Below, piece after piece: positions 1 to 7,057 of a stretch of 15,911 nucleotides of DNA (its first letter is position 1; each line of letters begins with the position of its first letter). The notes under the pieces were generated by a model. It saw nothing but the letters and a program-made list of their open reading frames with translations. It was not told where the DNA came from and did not search any database. This stretch comes from an uncultured Oscillospiraceae bacterium (GTDB taxonomy: Bacteria > Bacillota > Clostridia > Oscillospirales > Acutalibacteraceae). Location: assembly GCA_900555805.1 (NCBI GenBank), contig USMJ01000004.1, positions 1 through 15,911 of the forward strand, given 5' to 3'. The position numbers were made by a program, and so were the translations under genes.

Positions 1-87
1 ACCCTCGGCGGCCGTTAGCCGTTATCCTGCTCTGTGAAGCTCGGACTTTCCTCATGCTGTTGCACGCGACTGCCCAATCCGCTCACA
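1..87 (-). ncRNA. rnpB: RNase P RNA, 5' part (runs off the window start)
   Basis: Read on the minus strand, this is the start of bacterial RNase P RNA, the catalytic RNA that trims tRNA 5' leaders. The diagnostic block GAGGAAAGTCCG is present, followed by a CAGAGCAGGATAACGGCTAA stretch that matches the conserved 5' region of A-type molecules. The 5' segment GAGCGGATTGGGCAGTCGC forms the start of helix P1 and the following helices. The 3' end, including the P1 partner strand, lies outside the window. The 5' end near base 86-88 is inferred from the promoter just upstream and is uncertain by a few bases. The gene is divergent from the LCP gene. Confidence 0.9.
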
Positions 88-92
88 CAGAT

Positions 93-121
93 ATTTTATA
101 ATATTTTTCGTTTCTTGTCAA
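93..121 (-). promoter_or_regulatory. Sigma-A promoter of rnpB
   Basis: On the minus strand there is a perfect -35 TTGACA (bases 121-116), a 17-base spacer, and a -10 TAAAAT (98-93, five of six consensus bases). Transcription should begin around base 86, at the start of the RNase P RNA. The strong promoter fits a stable housekeeping RNA. Confidence 0.8.
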
Positions 122-172
122 ACGAAAAGACAAATTAAATATGACATATTCCTTACAATTTAAAGAAATCAC

Positions 173-201
173 TTGTAAAATGCTGAATTTTAAGTTAAAA
201 T
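173..201 (+). promoter_or_regulatory. Probable sigma-A promoter of the LCP gene
   Basis: TTGTAA (173-178), a 17-base spacer and TAAAAT (196-201) form a fair sigma-A promoter. The start point would be near base 208, giving a leader of about 25 nt with the ribosome binding site AAAGGAGAG at 219-227. It is placed back to back with the rnpB promoter. Confidence 0.55.
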
Positions 202-232
202 ATCTTCGCAGTCAATTTAAAGGAGAGTAAAA

Positions 233-1570
233 ATGGACGATTGGTTTAACAGAACAAACGGTTCGGACGATAACCGCGAAAAGCGAGTCGGAAGAATCTT
301 TCAAGACGACAGCTACATTCCCGGTTCGGAAATGATGAATGACTTCATGAAAAAGCCGGAGAATGAAAAGAGCGGCTTTCAGGTGAATGCCGAATCTGAA
401 AACAGAGATGAAAATGACTATATTTCCGATTATAAAGGTACGCCCGACCCGAGTGCTTTTCGAAGCGACAGCCCGAATTCGGGTATGAGCAAAAATCCGG
501 CTGTCTATGACGATACCTACGACACAGGCGAGCTCGACTTCAGCGACATCAAATCGCAGATAGAAGCTAAGGAAAGCAGTGAGTCCGATGCGTACGGCGA
601 AACGGAAATAACCGGCGATATCGACAGCAGGTCGAGACGAGCGAAAAAGGTCGGCGGAAAATCAAAGGCGAAGAAGATAATTATAAGCATTATTTCGATC
701 ATCCTCGTCGTCGCGATAGCCTTCAGCGGATACGCGTATAAGATGTTCTCGACCATCAACTATATGCCCGACGGACACAAGGACAACAAATATATTTCCG
801 ATAAAAAACTCAAATATGACGACGATGTCTACAACATTTTAATAATAGGTACGGATGAGCGGGCGACGCAGGCGAATTACCGCTCGGATACCATGATTCT
901 CGCGAGTATCGACAAGAAGAACAAAAAGATCAAGCTGACATCGTTTCTCCGCGACCTTTGGGTCTATATCCCCGGCAAGGACAGATCCGCGAAACTCAAC
1001 GCGACCTGCTCATACGGCGGACCGCAGATGGTCATGGATACGCTCGAATATCATTTCAAAGTCAGAATCGACAAGTTTGTTATGATAAACTTCGACGTTT
1101 TCAAAACCGTCATAAACGATCTCGGCGGAATAAAACTGACGATAACCGAAGCGGAAGCGAAGAATATCACAAAAGAAGCAGGCTTCAACTGTAAGCCGGG
1201 CACAAGAACCGTCAAGGGCAGAACAGCTTTGTGGTACGCGAGAATCAGACATCTCGATTCGGATTTCAACAGAACCGCCCGTCAGCGCAAGGTCGTTCAG
1301 GCTGTCATTGACAAAGCAAAGAAGAGCAATGTCACAACGCTTATGAAAGTTCTCAGCGACGTTCTTCCCGAGATACAGACTGATATCAACAAGAGCGAAA
1401 TGGCAAGTCTCGGCGTCAATACGCTGCTTAAATATATGAACTTCGATATAGACGAGCAGCAGATACCGGCGAAGGGGACATGGAGAAACGCGTGGGTAGG
1501 AGGTCAGCAGGTTCTCAAAGCCGATCTCAATGACAACGCGAAGATACTCAAGAAATTTATATATGAATAA
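233..1570 (+). CDS. LytR-CpsA-Psr (LCP) family wall-polymer transferase
   Basis: LCP enzymes move undecaprenyl-pyrophosphate-linked glycopolymers (wall teichoic acid, capsule) onto peptidoglycan outside the membrane. The protein has 445 residues: a long, charged, low-complexity cytoplasmic N-terminus (1-148, ending in a Lys/Arg-rich stretch), one membrane helix (about 149-170), and an LCP domain (about 199-360). Visible motifs are NILIIGTDER (201-210, with D208), RSDTMIL (217-223), SFLRDL (237-242, with R240 and D241) and YARIRHLDSDFNRTARQR (335-352), whose arginines and aspartates bind the pyrophosphate and metal in known LCP enzymes. The start at 233 is supported by AAAGGAGAG with a 7-base gap. 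It is a single-gene unit ending in a terminator. Substrate and paralog (TagU, LytR type) cannot be told from sequence. The 148-residue cytoplasmic part is longer than in well-known members. Confidence 0.92.
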   Translation: MDDWFNRTNGSDDNREKRVGRIFQDDSYIPGSEMMNDFMKKPENEKSGFQVNAESENRDENDYISDYKGTPDPSAFRSDSPNSGMSKNPAVYDDTYDTGELDFSDIKSQIEAKESSESDAYGETEITGDIDSRSRRAKKVGGKSKAKKIIISIISIILVVAIAFSGYAYKMFSTINYMPDGHKDNKYISDKKLKYDDDVYNILIIGTDERATQANYRSDTMILASIDKKNKKIKLTSFLRDLWVYIPGKDRSAKLNATCSYGGPQMVMDTLEYHFKVRIDKFVMINFDVFKTVINDLGGIKLTITEAEAKNITKEAGFNCKPGTRTVKGRTALWYARIRHLDSDFNRTARQRKVVQAVIDKAKKSNVTTLMKVLSDVLPEIQTDINKSEMASLGVNTLLKYMNFDIDEQQIPAKGTWRNAWVGGQQVLKADLNDNAKILKKFIYE

Positions 1571-1616
1571 AACAAATCGGCAACCGAACTCAAACTCGGT
1601 TGCCGTTATTTGTTTT
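1571..1616. terminator. Bidirectional intrinsic terminator
   Basis: A 10-bp GC-rich stem (CGGCAACCGA 1578-1587 with TCGGTTGCCG 1596-1605) and an 8-base loop is flanked by AACAAAT on the left and ATTTGTTTT on the right. It therefore has a T-tract when read in either direction. It ends the LCP transcript on the plus strand and would end the small minus-strand ORF, whose stop codon lies inside it. Confidence 0.85.
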
Positions 1617-1755
1617 ACATTTTACTTTCTCCGTTTGTTTTTGACGTCGTTTTCTTCTCGCCCATAGAAGGCGCCGCGTTTTTAACGGCGGAACTTTTCT
1701 GCTCCGACGCATTCAGCGTACGGATTAAGTATAGATTTTTGTTTGCTTTTCTCAT
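1615..1755 (-). CDS. Hypothetical small basic protein (46 residues)
   Basis: This minus-strand ORF begins MRKANKNLYLIRTLNASEQK and ends NGESKM. It is rich in Lys, Ser, Thr and Ala and has no membrane segment or recognised motif. Support comes from context: AAGAGGTG sits 7 bases before the ATG as a good ribosome binding site, the stop codon lies in the bidirectional terminator, and the codons resemble those of neighbouring genes. A TATAAT lies about 52 bases upstream on the same strand but without a clear -35. I do not recognise the family and propose no function. It may still be a chance ORF, since no homology was tested. Confidence 0.45.
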   Translation of the reverse strand: MRKANKNLYLIRTLNASEQKSSAVKNAAPSMGEKKTTSKTNGESKM

Positions 1756-1887
1756 TTTTTTGCACCTCTTATTCTTGACATATCGCACACATTATGTGCA
1801 CCGTGTCATTATACGCATTCTACGATGAAAATATTACCGAATTTTGAGAGCAAATAAAACTTTTTGAAAGCAAAACTTTAAGAAGTT

Positions 1888-1916
1888 TTGACAAATATCT
1901 TACCGTGATTTATAAA
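1888..1916 (+). promoter_or_regulatory. Sigma-A promoter, upstream (distal)
   Basis: A perfect TTGACA (1888-1893) and TATAAA (1911-1916) are separated by 17 bases. The start point would be near base 1923. A hairpin followed by a T-run begins about 5 bases later, so this promoter may make a very short RNA or feed the phosphoesterase gene when the hairpin is read through. Confidence 0.6.
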
Positions 1917-1927
1917 ATATTAAAGTC

Positions 1928-1966
1928 GCTTATGTCACTTATGCATAAATAAGCACCGTCTTTTTT
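1928..1966 (+). terminator. Weak terminator-like hairpin after the distal promoter
   Basis: GCTTAT (1928-1933) pairs with ATAAGC (1949-1954), with an ACCGTC spacer and then six T residues ending at 1966. The stem is short and AT-rich, so termination would be inefficient. The loop contains a second CTTATG copy and the palindrome TTATGCATAA (1939-1948). It could be an attenuator or simply a structured leader. Confidence 0.35.
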
Positions 1967-2006
1967 GTGAGAACTTACAAAATGTTAGGCAGCCGCTTTG
2001 TAACTA

Positions 2007-2034
2007 TTGAAAAAATTTACAGTTTGTGTATAAT
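2007..2034 (+). promoter_or_regulatory. Sigma-A promoter of the phosphoesterase gene
   Basis: TTGAAA (2007-2012), a 16-base spacer and a perfect TATAAT (2029-2034) predict a start near base 2041. This gives a leader of about 60 nt before the ATG at 2100. It also argues against the upstream in-frame ATG at 2043, which would lie practically at the transcription start. Confidence 0.65.
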
Positions 2035-2099
2035 ATTTATGTATGGGTGTAATTATACCTATTTACTTCATCAAAACTTTTGGGAAAGGATTTGAAGAA

Positions 2100-3350
2100 A
2101 TGAAAAGATCATTCTTTAAGTACGTTGCGGCGATTCTCGTTGTCGTAATGCTCTCAAGCTTTACGGCTTTTGCTGCCGGCTATACGCCCGCGGAGGAAGC
2201 GCAGCTGAAATTCAACTCGGACGGCCAATTCAAAATTTTGCAGATAACCGATATTCAGGATAACTTCCACCTCAGAAGAATTGCTAAGAAGTTTATCCGT
2301 TACGCTGTCGAACAGACAAAGCCCGACCTTATCGTTCTCACGGGCGACAATGTTGCCGGCTACTGGAGCGGAACGGCTCTTTTCCCGGCGGTCGACAGAA
2401 ACATGGTCGCCGAATGTATCGACAACTTCATGGCTATCTTTGAAGAATACTACAAACAGTGGGGCGTCAGAGTCGCCGTTGTTTTCGGAAACCATGACGA
2501 CCAGTTCACATGGACAACCAAAGAACAGCAGATAAAGATGTATCAAAAATACGATTGCTTCATCGGCTACGACGAAGCGATTGAAAATATCGACATCTAC
2601 GGCTGCGGAAACTATATGGTTCCAATCTTCAAGTCGAACTATACGCCGATAACTGAAGGCGAGATCGACTATAAGAACATAGCCTATAATCTTATGATGA
2701 TCGACTCAAACACATATGTTGACGCTCTCGGTCTGACGGATTATGACGCCGTTCATGACGATCAGCTCCAGTGGTTTGAAGGCGAAACAAAGAGAATTAA
2801 CGCTCTCAGCGGCAAAAATGTCAAGTCAATGGTATTCCAGCATATCATTGTTCCCGACATATATGACGCTCTCGTTAAGGTTGACGAGGGAACAGAGGGC
2901 GCAGTCAAGGCCAAGGACGGTAACTACTATGTCCTTCCCGAAGGCGCTAAGGGTACACTCGGAGAGGCTCCGTGCCCGCCGAGCAAAGACGTATATAACA
3001 ACGAATATGAAAGACTTATAAATGTCGGCGCCGAAGCGTTCTTCTTCGGTCACGACCATAACAACGACTTTGAAGTCAGCTATAAGGGCGCTACAATGTA
3101 CGCAACAAGCGGCGTAGGCTTCTGTTCTTACGGCAACGAGCTCAGAGGCGTCAGACTTATAACTCTTGACGAAAACGGTGGCGATGTCAAATATGACACG
3201 CAGATGATCTACTACGAAGATAAAGACGGCTTCTCAAGCGATGAAGGCAACAAGGACGAAATCGACGCTAACGCAAGGGAGAAGAATTTCTTCAAGAGAC
3301 TCATAGCTTGGATCAAGACAATGTTCAGACTTTGGTTCGGTTGGATCTGA
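2100..3350 (+). CDS. Secreted calcineurin-type metallophosphoesterase
   Basis: This is a two-metal phosphoesterase, probably hydrolysing a phosphate ester outside the cell; the substrate is unknown. The start at 2100 is chosen over the in-frame ATG at 2043 because AAAGGA (2085-2090) precedes it at normal spacing and translation then begins with a typical signal peptide (residues 1-25, cleavage likely after AFA). The 416-residue protein shows the superfamily motifs in order: ITDIQD (49-54), TGDN (81-84), FGNHDD (129-134), QHIIVPD (247-253) and GHDHNND (317-323). Motif I has Gln (D51-x-Q53) where most members have His. The C-terminus (396-416) is a Trp/Lys-rich amphipathic stretch that could hold the protein to the membrane. 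It is followed by a 24-bp palindrome and then gtrA on the same strand. Confidence 0.88.
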   Translation: MKRSFFKYVAAILVVVMLSSFTAFAAGYTPAEEAQLKFNSDGQFKILQITDIQDNFHLRRIAKKFIRYAVEQTKPDLIVLTGDNVAGYWSGTALFPAVDRNMVAECIDNFMAIFEEYYKQWGVRVAVVFGNHDDQFTWTTKEQQIKMYQKYDCFIGYDEAIENIDIYGCGNYMVPIFKSNYTPITEGEIDYKNIAYNLMMIDSNTYVDALGLTDYDAVHDDQLQWFEGETKRINALSGKNVKSMVFQHIIVPDIYDALVKVDEGTEGAVKAKDGNYYVLPEGAKGTLGEAPCPPSKDVYNNEYERLINVGAEAFFFGHDHNNDFEVSYKGATMYATSGVGFCSYGNELRGVRLITLDENGGDVKYDTQMIYYEDKDGFSSDEGNKDEIDANAREKNFFKRLIAWIKTMFRLWFGWI

Positions 3351-3375
3351 TCTAATAAACCGATATAGTTCAATC

Positions 3376-3399
3376 AAGAGGGCGGATATCCGCCCTCTT
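3376..3399. repeat. Perfect 24-bp palindrome between the phosphoesterase gene and gtrA
   Basis: AAGAGGGCGGAT is followed directly by its exact reverse complement ATCCGCCCTCTT. As RNA it folds to a GC-rich hairpin with a 4-nt loop. No T-run follows on either strand, so it is a poor classical terminator. It may attenuate, stabilise the upstream mRNA end, or be a protein site. The gtrA ribosome binding site AAGGAG lies 7 bases beyond it. Confidence 0.7.
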
Positions 3400-3421
3400 A
3401 TCAGATAAGGAGTGTTTTAAA

Positions 3422-3922
3422 ATGAGTGACAACAACATCTCAAAAAAAGATAACGCCGTCATGGCACTGAAGTTTGTTTTCTGTTCCGCCGGCGCAGGTA
3501 CAATCCAGGCGGTTACGTTTACCGCGCTTAACGAAATAAACAAGCATTTCGGAACATTTAACTTCCTGCCCGAAAAGCTTATAAATAACGACTACGGTCT
3601 GTTCTATTTTATCGCTTTGCTTTTCTCGGTGCTCTTCAATTTCACCGTCAACAGAAAGTTCACCTTCAAGTCGGCCAACAATATCCCGATCGCTATGCTT
3701 AAGGTCCTCGGTTACTATGCCGTGTTCACGCCGCTCTCGATCTGGTGGGGCAACGCTCTCACAGGCAAGGCTCACTGGAACGAATACATAGTTTTAGCGC
3801 TGACGATGGTCATAAACCTTGTCACAGAGTTCCTCTTCAACCGCTTTGTTGTCTACGGAAAGTCGATAAACTCCGCTGTTGACGGAAGCAAGGACGCCGT
3901 CGATACGGCAGATTCGGAATAA
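3422..3922 (+). CDS. GtrA-family membrane protein (probable lipid-linked sugar flippase)
   Basis: GtrA-type proteins are small four-helix membrane proteins thought to flip undecaprenyl-phosphate sugars to the outer face for glycosylation of wall or lipid polymers. The 166-residue protein has four hydrophobic segments (about 14-36, 58-76, 91-110, 121-140) and the family motif NFTVNRKFTF (73-82), echoed by NRFVVYG at 140-146. The C-terminal tail (147-166) is hydrophilic and acidic. The ATG at 3422 follows AAGGAG (3407-3412). It is co-directional with the phosphoesterase gene, from which a 24-bp palindrome separates it, and converges on a YfhO-type glycosyltransferase gene, a known functional partner type. 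No GtrB/CsbB-type transferase that would make the lipid-linked sugar lies in the window. Confidence 0.88.
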   Translation: MSDNNISKKDNAVMALKFVFCSAGAGTIQAVTFTALNEINKHFGTFNFLPEKLINNDYGLFYFIALLFSVLFNFTVNRKFTFKSANNIPIAMLKVLGYYAVFTPLSIWWGNALTGKAHWNEYIVLALTMVINLVTEFLFNRFVVYGKSINSAVDGSKDAVDTADSE

Positions 3923-3925
3923 CAT

Positions 3926-4074
3926 TTAAGCTGAGGAGAGTCGAACCATATACGGCTTTTAAGGCATATTTTCGCCGATACTGCGTTACTGGACGTATGG
4001 CGAGACGAAAAACGCCCGAATGTGCGGAAAATTATGTTCTTTATGCGTATAGAGTTTGATTTCTCTCAGCTTAA
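3926..4074 (+). ncRNA. Candidate structured RNA or palindromic element (149 nt)
   Basis: This segment begins 4 bases after the gtrA stop and is a long imperfect palindrome. Outer arms 3926-3946 and 4054-4074 pair at 20 of 21 positions, starting with a perfect 10-bp TTAAGCTGAG/CTCAGCTTAA and including four G-U pairs. Further in, TATACG (3949-3954) pairs with CGTATA (4046-4051), and CATATTTTC-GC (3965-3975) pairs with 4024-4036 with two single-base bulges. The central 48 nt can form small hairpins, such as GGCG 3999-4002 with CGCC 4013-4016. The G-U pairs exist only on the plus strand; on the other strand they would be A-C mismatches. This points to an RNA read in the gtrA direction. It has no usable ORF and I cannot match it to a named RNA family. 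A mobile palindromic repeat (MITE- or REP-like) is the alternative. Confidence 0.55.
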
Positions 4075-4097
4075 GCACCGCCAAGGCGGTGCTTTTT
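4073..4097 (+). terminator. Intrinsic terminator of the gtrA/structured-RNA transcript
   Basis: A 10-bp stem AAGCACCGCC (4073-4082) with GGCGGTGCTT (4085-4094), a 2-base loop on paper (4 or more nt in practice), and a run of five T (4093-4097). Its first two bases overlap the right end of the palindromic element, so the two structures compete only at the edge. Confidence 0.85.
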
Positions 4098-4115
4098 GAA
4101 TATCACTGAATATCA

Positions 4116-4141
4116 AAGCCGCAGTTTTCATACTGCGGCTT
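4116..4141 (-). terminator. Terminator-like hairpin after the yfhO-family gene
   Basis: AAGCCGCAGT (4116-4125) pairs with ACTGCGGCTT (4132-4141) around a 6-base loop, 5 bases past the minus-strand stop. Read on the minus strand it is followed by TTGATATT, a weak T-tract. It forms a convergent pair with the plus-strand terminator at 4073-4097. Confidence 0.65.
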
Positions 4142-4146
4142 GTCTG

Positions 4147-7038
4147 TTATTCTTTCGATTTTTTATCCTTGGAGAAGAAGTCCTCGAACGTTTCTTCCGC
4201 CTGTTCCTCAGGCGTTGTTACCGCGTCGGGTGAGATATCTTCGTCCTCTACAACGAAGTCGACAGGCTCTATGATCTCCCGTTTCGGTAAGGCCGGTCGT
4301 TCGGTTTTCGGTTCGCTGATTGACTTTTCGATTACATATACAGGCTCCGAAAGGAAAACATCGCTGTCAAAGCTGTTGTCGATGTCGTCAAAGACCTTGA
4401 GCTTTCTGCCGTTCTTTTTCAGTACGAGACAGATAGCGATAACGGCAAGCAGGATAATCAGAGTAACAATTGATACCGTCACGCCGAGCTTGAATCCCGT
4501 CGGCGTGTATGTCATTTTGAGAGTATGCTCTCCGTCGGTGACATTTATTCCGAGCAGGGAATCGCCGATTTTTACAATGTCGTTCTTGCTGACGCGCTTT
4601 CCGTCGATATAAACCGACCATCCGCTGTCATAGGGGATACTCGTCATAAGAATCTGAGTTCCGTTTACGGTGAAGCTGCCTTCGATTGAAGTGTCCGTGA
4701 AGCTGTCATATTTCAGCGAAGTCGCTTTAAGCTTTTCATAACCCTGCACGAACGCATTCTTATCGACATAGTATGCGTGGAATGTGAGCATACCGTTAGC
4801 TGTCGAGATCGGGACGATCGCTGTGAAGCGTTCACCTTTTTTGACTTCGCCGACGTCGAGTATATAGCCTTTGCTGAGATCCTGGTTGACGGACTGCTTT
4901 CCGTCGACCATAACAGTCATGGTTCCCGACTTGTCGCCTTCACCTGTCGTGACGTAAAGATAAACTTCAGAATCTTCCGTGGCTTCAAAGACGAACGAAG
5001 ACGAGCCGTCAACACCGTCGGAGGATGTCTTTTTGAATGAGAACACTTCGCTGTCAAGCGGCTGAACAAAGTTTTCGACATTGCTGTTGTTTATCTCAAC
5101 GGGATAAAGCTTCTTCATAGCGTCGGAAACTCCCGTCGCTTTTTCAAACCAATCGTTCTGAACTTCTATCGGATCGGTCAAAGACCATTCCCAATTCGCT
5201 ACGCCCGTATCGACGCAATAAGCTATCGGGAGCGCATACTTATATTCGTACGCCGTATATTTATCATAGGCATAGATATTATTATAAAACGAAGAACCGG
5301 CATAAACATCGGATGAAATATTGTTGACAAGATATCTCAGCGAGAACATGGAATTATATATTGGCGTCTGCGGATAGTAGGTGTAGCTGTTGATGTTGTT
5401 GCCGTACATACCGAGCTTTCGCTGAAGTGTGGATACTTTTTCGTACGCCATGGACGAGAAAGTCGAAACGCCGTTGTAGTTATACCAGCAGGGATCCATG
5501 CGCGTTCTTAGATAGCTCAGCTCCATTCGGTAGAACCCGTCGTTTGAAGCGGTGTCGAGCTGTTTTTTGACCTCTTGGAACGCCTGATAGTCGCCGGCAT
5601 AGTTCGTTTTCGGCTGATCCATGCTGTAATTTCCCGTGTCGGCTATGATCGCCTCGCTGCAGATACAGCAAAGCAGGAGCACCGAAACCGTGACCGTCTG
5701 GTAGCGCTTGTCTTTGAGCGTGACTATTATCAGAGCGTAGATAACAACGAAAATCAAGCTGATTATGACGGTCGAAGTGTTGACATTTTTTGATTTGAGC
5801 TTTTCCGCCATGATAACGAGCGCCACAACGGAAATGCCCGAAAAAGCGATAAGCTTGTTCGGAATCTCCCGAAGCCGCGAAAACGTCTTGAATGCGACAA
5901 CCAACAGCAGGAACGAATACATGAACGACTGTCTGTAGGGCAGGTCGTTCGGGAAGTGGAAACCGTGCCAGACATAGTTGAGCATGTTGAAGTTAAAGCC
6001 GATCATGAACGCCGAAAGAAGAGCGATATTGACGACTTTTTCTTTCTTGCTTATTGACTTTGTCATGAGGTACAAGGGAATGAGCATGACGGTCAGAATT
6101 CCGCAATAGACATTCGGCAGAACATCGTCGCCGCTGCTTCTTATTGTCGGCTCGACCGAAGCCAAATGATTGGATAAGAAGTCGAATATGCTGAAATAAA
6201 GCGACGAGTTTGACGGAAAATCGCCCGAAGTCGCCGAGGTTTGCTGTAAGGTGCAGAATGTCGGCAGGAGCATAAACGCTATAAGTCCCGCGGCGCAGAC
6301 AGAAGCTCCGGCGAAAATAAATCCGCTCTTGAAGAACCGCTTATACTCACCGGCAGAATAGTTTGAGATGTAGTAAGCGAGAAAATACAAGACGGCGAAA
6401 ACACACATCATATATGACATATAGTAGTTTGAAAGCATAGTCAGCGCAAGCGCAGCGAGATAAAGCCATGGTTTACCGTTTTTGATGATTCTCTCAATGC
6501 CGAGGGCGACAAGAGGGAGAAGAATCATCGCGTCGATCCACATAACGTTCCAATAGTAGGCGATAAACCAGCCGCAGAACGAATACAGAACGGCAAAGCC
6601 CGTCGTTATATAGCTCGACTTATGCTGTGACTTCTTCAGGAAAAGCGAGAATGTCAGCGCGCTTAAAGCCGCTTTGATGAGAACCATAACGGCTATCGCT
6701 TAGGGTATGTTTTCGTGACCCGCGAGAAGCATGACTATAAAACCGATCGGGCTTGAAAGATAGTTGCAGTAGTTGCCGAAGAAGCTGCTGCCGAGACCCG
6801 AATTCCATGAATATAACAGGCTTCCGCCGCTTGTCACTCTGTCATAAAGCTCGGCGAAGAGCGGACCGTATTGATGATAAAGATCCATTCTGAGTATCGT
6901 TATGTCGCCGAACGGAGACAGTCCGAACGCAATAAAGACAACGAGCATTATCGCCGCCGAGCATCCGAACGCTAAGAACAGAAATCTGTTTTCATAGAAA
7001 AAATGCTTGATTTTTTCATTTTTCTTTGTTTCAGACAT
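4147..7038 (-). pseudogene. yfhO: YfhO-family membrane glycosyltransferase, interrupted by one in-frame stop
   Basis: YfhO proteins are large GT-C-type membrane enzymes; B. subtilis YfhO is needed to glycosylate lipoteichoic acid, working with a CsbB-type transferase and a GtrA-type flippase. The reading frame spans 963 codons. Codons 1-112 include a first membrane helix (20-40) and the RMDLYHQYGP loop (50-59) and GSLLYSWNSGLGS segment (72-84) typical of the family. Codon 113 is TAA (6702-6700). Codons 114-963 continue in the same frame with the multi-helix core, an extracytoplasmic beta-rich part ending in YDSGWSVYIDGKRV, a last helix, and an acidic cytoplasmic tail. The start at 7038 has GGAGGT at 7050-7045. 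A downstream ATG at codon 118 lacks a ribosome binding site but could allow re-initiation, giving an 846-residue protein without the first helix. A recent nonsense mutation or a base error are both possible. Confidence 0.85.
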
Positions 7039-7057
7039 TTTTGTACCTCCGAAATCC

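Larger units (their letters stand above)
1756..2099. other. Intergenic region of 344 bases with regulatory-looking sites
   Basis: This AT-rich stretch has no convincing gene. It holds a minus-strand TATAAT (1813-1808) that could serve the small ORF, a 5-bp inverted repeat GCACA-CATTA-TGTGC (1785-1799), a near-consensus plus-strand promoter (1888-1916), a hairpin with a T-run just after it (1928-1966), and a second plus-strand promoter (2007-2034). Reading-frame stretches here are short and lack ribosome binding sites. Confidence 0.5.

Noticed and set aside
1785..1799. GCACA/TGTGC inverted repeat as a regulator binding site
   Set aside because: A 5-bp arm with a 5-base gap is common by chance; kept only as a note in the intergenic entry.
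1610..1828. Plus-strand ORF of 72 codons after the LCP gene
   Set aside because: It begins inside the terminator, has no ribosome binding site, and lies opposite a better-supported minus-strand ORF.
2043..2099. In-frame upstream start for the phosphoesterase
   Set aside because: The ATG at 2043 is at the predicted transcription start and lacks a ribosome binding site; the ATG at 2100 gives a proper signal peptide.
3868..3912. Possible promoter inside the gtrA 3' end for the structured RNA (TTGACG-17-GATACG)
   Set aside because: The -10 matches only three of six consensus bases, so I see no separate promoter and treat the element as part of the gtrA transcript.
4169..4612. Long antisense ORF opposite the yfhO 3' part
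   Set aside because: Serine-rich composition and lack of a ribosome binding site mark it as a shadow of the real gene; the same applies to the other antisense frames in the spoIIIA and xseA regions.
6687..6702. Frameshift, or stop-codon recoding, as cause of the yfhO interruption
   Set aside because: Both halves are in the same frame, so no frameshift is needed. TAA ends many intact genes here, and known recoding uses TGA or TAG, so reassignment is unlikely.
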